A DNA stretch of 10,916 bases from Candidatus Rifleibacteriota bacterium (GTDB lineage Bacteria > Riflebacteria > Ozemobacteria > Ozemobacterales > Ozemobacteraceae). The position numbers and the translations under genes are program-made. The notes below the pieces were generated by a model. That model ran no database searches, was not told the DNA's origin, and saw nothing but the letters and a program-made list of their open reading frames with translations. This document shows positions 7,509-10,916 of the stretch, in pieces. The DNA is taken from contig JAKQOH010000015.1 of NCBI GenBank assembly GCA_029565415.1, positions 1-10,916 on the forward strand, written 5' to 3'. How positions within the stretch are numbered: the first letter of the stretch is position 1; each line of letters opens with the position of its first letter.

Positions 7509-8042
7509 ATGGCTTTTCTCCGTCTGATTGATCGTTCAGCATATATAATGATGGTTGCGATCGCCATCAGTCGCTCCGTCACGGTCGGTGCCTGGATGCT
7601 TGCGGTGCTGATAGCCGTGTTGATCGTGCTGCGCAGGCAACGGGGGGCCGAGTTCGCGTGGCTGCCGGACAGGCTTCTTCTCTGCCTGCCTCTCTTCTGG
7701 GCGATGGAACGGCTTGGAGATGCCCTGTTGCCCGGCTTGCCGATTGTGCCGGTGTTCGGGGGAATGGTCGTGTTGTCGCTGATCATCCTGGCAGCATCAC
7801 GATCAAGCGGCCCGAAAGAACGGATAGCGCCCGAGCTCGAATGGGGAATGCTGCTGGCTCTTGCGTTTCAACTTGGGATTTCCCTCATGCTTCGGTATCT
7901 GACGGATCTCCATCCGGCGGAGGATTTCCGTGAACTGCTCTGGTTGACAGCCGCCTTTTACGGCGCGGTACCGATAAGCTATGCCGTTTTTTCGATCGGC
8001 TCGGAAGCCGGAGCGATCTTTCCCCTGGCAAAATCCCGATAG
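7509..8042 (+). CDS. Predicted polytopic membrane protein
   Basis: I do not recognise the family. The 177-residue protein is strongly hydrophobic, with segments near residues 12-41, 53-64, 76-96, 112-130 and 143-162, so four or five membrane passes are likely. The start at 7509 is chosen because GAAGGG lies 7 nt upstream; an in-frame ATG at 7494 has a poorer site. The same reading frame stays open far upstream, but only as the antisense of the ygfK-like gene, so that extension is rejected. Codon use is like that of neighbouring genes, supporting real coding. The opening (a basic residue, a hydrophobic run, then LRRQRG) resembles the N-terminus of O-antigen ligase-type proteins, and the gene could be a relic or short paralogue; this is speculative. 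Its last 64 nt overlap the 3' end of the ligase gene on the opposite strand. Confidence 0.7.
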   Translation: MAFLRLIDRSAYIMMVAIAISRSVTVGAWMLAVLIAVLIVLRRQRGAEFAWLPDRLLLCLPLFWAMERLGDALLPGLPIVPVFGGMVVLSLIILAASRSSGPKERIAPELEWGMLLALAFQLGISLMLRYLTDLHPAEDFRELLWLTAAFYGAVPISYAVFSIGSEAGAIFPLAKSR

Positions 8043-9199
8043 GCGTTGGTGAGAAGGCCGATCGAGAAGAAGGCCAGCATCGCCACTTCCTCGTCGCCAA
8101 AACTGTACTCGGTCAGTCCCGATCCGAGGAACGCCACGATGACGGGAAACGCCGCGTCAGCCATTCCCCGCTCCCAGAGCGGCAGATCGTTTGCGGCAAC
8201 CATCAAGCACCACTTGCTGATGGCGGCCCAGAACCAGAAAAACGTCACCAGACCGAACATCCCTGTCATCGTCAGGATCTGAAGAAACGTGTTGTGGAGA
8301 TGCCCGTAAATCCAGTTCTTCTCGCGCTCGGCAGGAGTCACGCGGTCCCGATAATGGGATTTGACATTGTTCATGCCGACGCCGAACACCGGGTGCTTCG
8401 TGAGGATGTTCAGGCCGATGCTCCAAATGCGGAGACGAATGTTTTTCAGCCCATCCGGCGTTGCTGCCGAGGTGTCGAACGCGTCCTGCCGATTGCTCAT
8501 CGAGCGCTGAAGAACCGCGAGACCGCCGATGCTCAGCACGGTGACGCAGAGAACCGCGACAAGAGCCCTGGGGCTGCGTCGAAACATGCTCAACACCCCC
8601 AGGACAAGACCGATCACCGCTCCACGGGTGAAGGCCGCGAAAAACCCGAACATCTGCATGACCAGGGCTCCTCCCAGAAGCCACCGGTTTCGGGGGGATT
8701 CCTGGGGCATCATCAGCCACCGGAGAGTGATGATGATGAAGATCATCTGGCATTCGGCAAATGTCAGAGGCAGGGAGAAAAAACCCGACGTTCTTTCCCA
8801 GGTTCCTTGCAGGAAGAGGGTTTTCAGCGGACCGGCAACCGCAACCAGTGCTCCGGCACCTATGAGGCAGCCGGTGACGATTCTGCGCATGCCGCCGGAC
8901 AACGCAGCTCCGAAGCTCGTGCTGAAGACCAGGATGAGCAGAAGCTTCCGCATTTCTCCGATGGCTTTGGTGGAATCCGCCGCCTGGGGCAGGGATAACA
9001 GGCAGGCGAACGCAAAGCCGAAATAGGCATGCTCGAATCCTGCCCACGGAACGGGCCCGGATGTTCTGAACAAGCTTTGGATTAGCCCCAGAAAAGCGAT
9101 TCCGAGGCAAATCTGGGAAAGCGAAATGGAGAATCCCGCCGTCAGAGCGTAACCCATGAGGCCAAAAAAGGCGATTCGTTGTCCGGAAGTCGTTTCCAC
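7979..9199 (-). CDS. O-antigen ligase/polymerase family membrane protein (Wzy_C)
   Basis: A 406-residue polytopic membrane protein with about ten hydrophobic segments (for example residues 18-42, 85-103, 145-163, 172-190 and 310-330). The family signature is the periplasmic region around residues 257-320: RIWSIGLNILTKHPVFGVGM, then GHLHNTFLQ with His300 and His302, followed by MTGMFGLVTFF. This matches the Wzy_C / O-antigen ligase fold, which either joins polysaccharide to lipid A core (WaaL) or polymerises repeat units (Wzy); sequence alone cannot separate these. Arg192 after AAFT also fits the conserved arginine region of the family. The start is a GTG; a TGA lies four codons upstream in frame, so no earlier start is possible, and no convincing Shine-Dalgarno precedes it. 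The next Met is residue 15. The gene is divergent from a glycosyltransferase, consistent with surface polysaccharide assembly. Confidence 0.88.
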   Translation of the reverse strand: METTSGQRIAFFGLMGYALTAGFSISLSQICLGIAFLGLIQSLFRTSGPVPWAGFEHAYFGFAFACLLSLPQAADSTKAIGEMRKLLLILVFSTSFGAALSGGMRRIVTGCLIGAGALVAVAGPLKTLFLQGTWERTSGFFSLPLTFAECQMIFIIITLRWLMMPQESPRNRWLLGGALVMQMFGFFAAFTRGAVIGLVLGVLSMFRRSPRALVAVLCVTVLSIGGLAVLQRSMSNRQDAFDTSAATPDGLKNIRLRIWSIGLNILTKHPVFGVGMNNVKSHYRDRVTPAEREKNWIYGHLHNTFLQILTMTGMFGLVTFFWFWAAISKWCLMVAANDLPLWERGMADAAFPVIVAFLGSGLTEYSFGDEEVAMLAFFSIGLLTNAYRDFARGKIAPASEPIEKTA

Positions 9200-9207
9200 G
9201 GTGTCCG

Positions 9208-9237
9208 ATCATATCCTGAACATGACGAACTTGTCCA
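9208..9237 (-). promoter_or_regulatory. Promoter-like pair close to the O-antigen ligase start
   Basis: On the minus strand TGGACA (9232-9237) and TATGAT (9208-9213) each match five of six consensus bases with an 18-nt spacer. Transcription would start near 9201, almost at the GTG at 9199, so the mRNA would be leaderless or nearly so. The hexamers are good, but this placement makes the assignment uncertain. Confidence 0.3.
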
Positions 9238-9292
9238 ACGATATCACCGGCGAATAAGGCTTGAACGCAGGTAATGCTGATTGTGTGAAACG

Positions 9293-9321
9293 TTGAATAT
9301 TCCGTTCTCGGCTGATAGTAT
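9293..9321 (+). promoter_or_regulatory. Promoter candidate for the glycosyltransferase gene
   Basis: TTGAAT (9293-9298) and TAGTAT (9316-9321) are separated by 17 nt, and TG at 9313-9314 makes an extended -10 (TGATAGTAT). Each hexamer matches four of six consensus bases. Start near 9328 would leave a leader of about 55 nt before the ATG at 9383. Confidence 0.42.
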
Positions 9322-9382
9322 CTACAGACGGGAAAGCACCTGGGTTACGGTGATAGAGACCTCTCATCATGGTGAATGAACG

Positions 9383-10546
9383 ATGAATACATGTGGTTCC
9401 TTCAAGCTCGTCCAGATTACGACTGTTCCCATGACACTGGGCTTTTTTACAGGCCATGTCGGGTATATGAAGGAACGCGGAGTCGAAACGGAAGTCATTT
9501 CCTCACCGGGGCCGGAACTCGACCGTTTTGCCGGACTCACGGGAATTGCCTGCCATCCGATTCCGATAGATCGTCGCCTGGCACCTGCAAGCGATGTGAT
9601 TTCCCTCTTCCGGTTATACCGCCTGTTGAAAGAGCTGCGACCGGATATCGTCCATTCTCACACCCCCAAGGCCGGCCTGCTTGGAACGCTCGCAGCCAGG
9701 ATGGCTGGTGTGAAATGCAGAGTGCTGTCGGTTTTCGGTCTTCCGCAAATGACAAAGTCGGGAGCGATGAAGACCTTGCTCGATATGACGACCCGCTTGT
9801 CGTGCAAATGTGCGGACCTCGTTTGGTGTGACAGCCCCTCGATGAGAGAATTCATGATACATCAACATCTTTGTCACGCCGGAAAGGTTGTCGTACTTGG
9901 ACATGGAAGTGTCGGCGGAGTCGATGCCGCCCGGAAATTCAATCCGGATACGTATGGGGAAGATGTGCGGCGGGAAATACGATGCCGGTACGGCATTCCG
10001 GAAGGCGCACCGGTCATCGGATTTGTCGGGAGAGTCGTTTCTGACAAGGGTATGAATGAGTTTGCCCACGTCTGGCGTATCATCAGGGAGGAATTCCCCG
10101 AGATGCACCTCCTGCTGGTGGGAATTTTCGAGCCATCTGATCCATTGAAACGCGAGAATGAGGAGATGCTGCGAAATGACCCCCGTGTGCACTTGACGGG
10201 ATGGTGTCATGATATTCCGCAACATCTGTCGATCCTGGATCTTCTCATCAATCCTTCCTATCGGGAAGGATTTGGGGTGGTTCATCTGGAAGCCGCAGCG
10301 ATGGGGATTCCGGTGCTGGCTACACAAATTCCAGGTTGCAGAGATTCCGTTCAAGACGGTGTCACGGGCATTCTCGTTCCTCCTCGGGATATTACGGCAT
10401 TGGAAAATGCCTTGCGTCGTTATGTCGGAGATGCTTCTTTGCGACTTCGACACGGGACAGCCGGAAGAATTCGTGTACAAAACCTTTTCCGTCCTGAATC
10501 GATTTCGGAGGCGCTCCTTACGACATACAGACGCCTGCTTGCATGA
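9383..10546 (+). CDS. Family 4 glycosyltransferase (GT-B fold)
   Basis: A 387-residue protein of normal length for GT4. The N-terminal half carries the acceptor-side Rossmann domain with PDIVHSHTPKAGLLGTLAA at residues 87-105. The C-terminal half has the nucleotide-sugar domain: GFVGRVVSDKGMNEF at 213-227, LLLVG at 243-247 and the retaining-enzyme EX7E motif, Glu295 to Glu303, in REGFGVVHLE. The family transfers a sugar from a nucleotide donor to a lipid-linked or polysaccharide acceptor at the cytoplasmic face of the membrane; donor and acceptor cannot be read from sequence. The ATG at 9383 is the first in-frame start after a TGA at 9377, and GGTGA lies 7 nt upstream. Base composition is more AT-rich than the left half of the window, as is common in polysaccharide loci and possibly a sign of transfer. 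It is divergent from the O-antigen ligase family gene. Confidence 0.92.
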   Translation: MNTCGSFKLVQITTVPMTLGFFTGHVGYMKERGVETEVISSPGPELDRFAGLTGIACHPIPIDRRLAPASDVISLFRLYRLLKELRPDIVHSHTPKAGLLGTLAARMAGVKCRVLSVFGLPQMTKSGAMKTLLDMTTRLSCKCADLVWCDSPSMREFMIHQHLCHAGKVVVLGHGSVGGVDAARKFNPDTYGEDVRREIRCRYGIPEGAPVIGFVGRVVSDKGMNEFAHVWRIIREEFPEMHLLLVGIFEPSDPLKRENEEMLRNDPRVHLTGWCHDIPQHLSILDLLINPSYREGFGVVHLEAAAMGIPVLATQIPGCRDSVQDGVTGILVPPRDITALENALRRYVGDASLRLRHGTAGRIRVQNLFRPESISEALLTTYRRLLA

Positions 10547-10770
10547 CACATGGGTCCGGGATACTGTGAGGGGTTACGAACCTAACGGTGTTCAGCATGG
10601 CATCGCTATCTTGAACGTGACCCTCTGCGCTATCATACGAAACCGTATTGGCCACCTATATCGATCCGTATACACATCTGGGTTTGCTCTTTGTGTGAAT
10701 GCCTAAATTAGCATCAAAAGCTGAATCGCGAGCCATGCTTCCACTCAATGGCGATCGACCAAATCGTCTG
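10547..10770. other. Intergenic stretch without a recognisable gene
   Basis: This forms the first two thirds of the 334-nt gap after the glycosyltransferase. Open frames crossing it have no start context, protein motif or codon bias, so I see no gene. There is no clear terminator: the best inverted repeats (GGTT/AACC near 10572-10582 and GTTCA/TGAAC at 10590-10616) are short and lack T-tracts. The composition is AT-richer than the genes on the left. Confidence 0.5.
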
Positions 10771-10798
10771 TTGCCAGTGGACTTTCGCACATTTTGAT
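10771..10798 (+). promoter_or_regulatory. Promoter candidate for the gene starting at 10881
   Basis: TTGCCA (10771-10776) matches five of six -35 bases and TTTGAT (10793-10798) four of six -10 bases, with a 16-nt spacer. Start near 10805 would place the whole downstream hairpin inside the 5' leader. GCCAGT occurs at 10773 and again at 10803, which could be an end repeat of an insertion sequence. Confidence 0.3.
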
Positions 10799-10817
10799 AT
10801 GAGCCAGTACCGGAAAA

Positions 10818-10880
10818 GGCCGTTCCTCGGCTACAGTGAAGACGGGACATCACTCTCATCTTCACCGAGGAGGACCGGCC
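10818..10880 (+). promoter_or_regulatory. Long imperfect hairpin covering the ribosome binding site
   Basis: GGCCG (10818-10822) pairs with CGGCC (10876-10880). Further in, CCTCGG (10825-10830) pairs with CCGAGG (10865-10870), or alternatively TCCTC (10824-10828) pairs with GAGGA in the register 10870-10874. TGAAGA (10837-10842) then pairs with TCTTCA (10859-10864), leaving a 16-nt loop. The right arm contains the Shine-Dalgarno GAGGAGG (10867-10873), so folding would hide it from the ribosome. The hairpin ends exactly at the base before the ATG. Confidence 0.6.
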
Positions 10881-10916
10881 ATGTTCAGAATACCCGAGGT
10901 TTGGTCTCTTGTACAG
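10881..10916 (+). CDS. Start of an unidentified gene (3' truncated by the window)
   Basis: Twelve codons are visible, beginning MFRIPEVWSLVQ. The start is well supported: GAGGAGG ends 7 nt before the ATG, giving the strongest Shine-Dalgarno in the window along with that of the YkgJ-type gene. Too little protein is present to name a family. The hairpin over the ribosome binding site, the promoter-like pair and the gene-poor DNA before it are compatible with the left end of an insertion sequence and a transposase start, but a host gene with a regulated leader is equally possible. Confidence 0.5.
   Translation, partial: MFRIPEVWSLVQ

Noticed and set aside
8157..9212. Minus-strand 351-codon frame overlapping the O-antigen ligase gene, with an ATG at 9212
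   Set aside because: It is the alternative frame of the ligase; its translation is His/Arg-rich and lacks membrane segments, whereas the ligase frame shows the family motif.
9614..10549. 311-codon minus-strand frame opposite the glycosyltransferase
   Set aside because: The plus strand has clear GT4 motifs; the antisense product has none.
10590..10616. GTTCA/TGAAC inverted repeat after the glycosyltransferase as a terminator
   Set aside because: It has only five base pairs with a 17-nt loop and no T-tract.
10656..10865. 69-codon minus-strand frame near the right edge
   Set aside because: It has no family motif and a composition without coding character, and it lies antisense to the promoter/hairpin region of the plus-strand ORF.
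1..10916. CRISPR array, tRNA, rRNA or riboswitch
   Set aside because: No regularly spaced repeats, cloverleaf, conserved rRNA segment or recognisable riboswitch core was seen on reading either strand.

Overview
The window looks like bacterial chromosome from a Gram-negative, probably environmental lineage with moderately high GC in most genes. This rests on dense coding, Shine-Dalgarno sites, an O-antigen ligase family protein and a secretion signal; no ribosomal marker is present, so I cannot name the taxon. I support seven genes plus the first codons of an eighth. The first and last genes run off the window edges.

Layout. (1) Positions 1-3369, plus strand: the 3' part of a long proline/alanine/glutamate-rich protein with a helical C-terminal domain, directly followed by an exported TPR plus transglutaminase-like protein. 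The two are adjacent or overlapping and are probably one transcription unit. (2) Positions 3383-7361, minus strand: a large YgfK-type flavin/iron-sulfur oxidoreductase, then a 109-nt gap holding a strong palindrome, then a YkgJ-type cysteine-cluster protein. (3) Positions 7509-9199: a small plus-strand membrane protein and a minus-strand O-antigen ligase family (Wzy_C) membrane protein, whose 3' ends overlap by 64 nt. (4) Positions 9383-10546, plus strand: a family 4 glycosyltransferase, divergent from the ligase. (5) Positions 10547-10880: 334 nt without a convincing gene, ending in a promoter-like pair and a long imperfect hairpin that buries the ribosome binding site of an ORF starting at 10881. 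That ORF continues beyond the window.

Functional reading. The ligase and the glycosyltransferase point to surface polysaccharide synthesis, and the right half may be the edge of such a locus. The YgfK homologue is an electron-transfer flavoprotein with intact FAD, NAD(P)H and Fe-S motifs, but none of its usual purine/selenium partners is in the window. The TPR-transglutaminase protein and its proline-rich neighbour form a second, separate unit of unknown role.

I found no CRISPR array, tRNA, rRNA or complete mobile element, and no clear evidence of a wholly new system. The observations most worth checking are the hairpin over the start of the last ORF (possibly a transposase), the isolated ygfK with its YkgJ neighbour, and the overlapping convergent membrane-protein genes.
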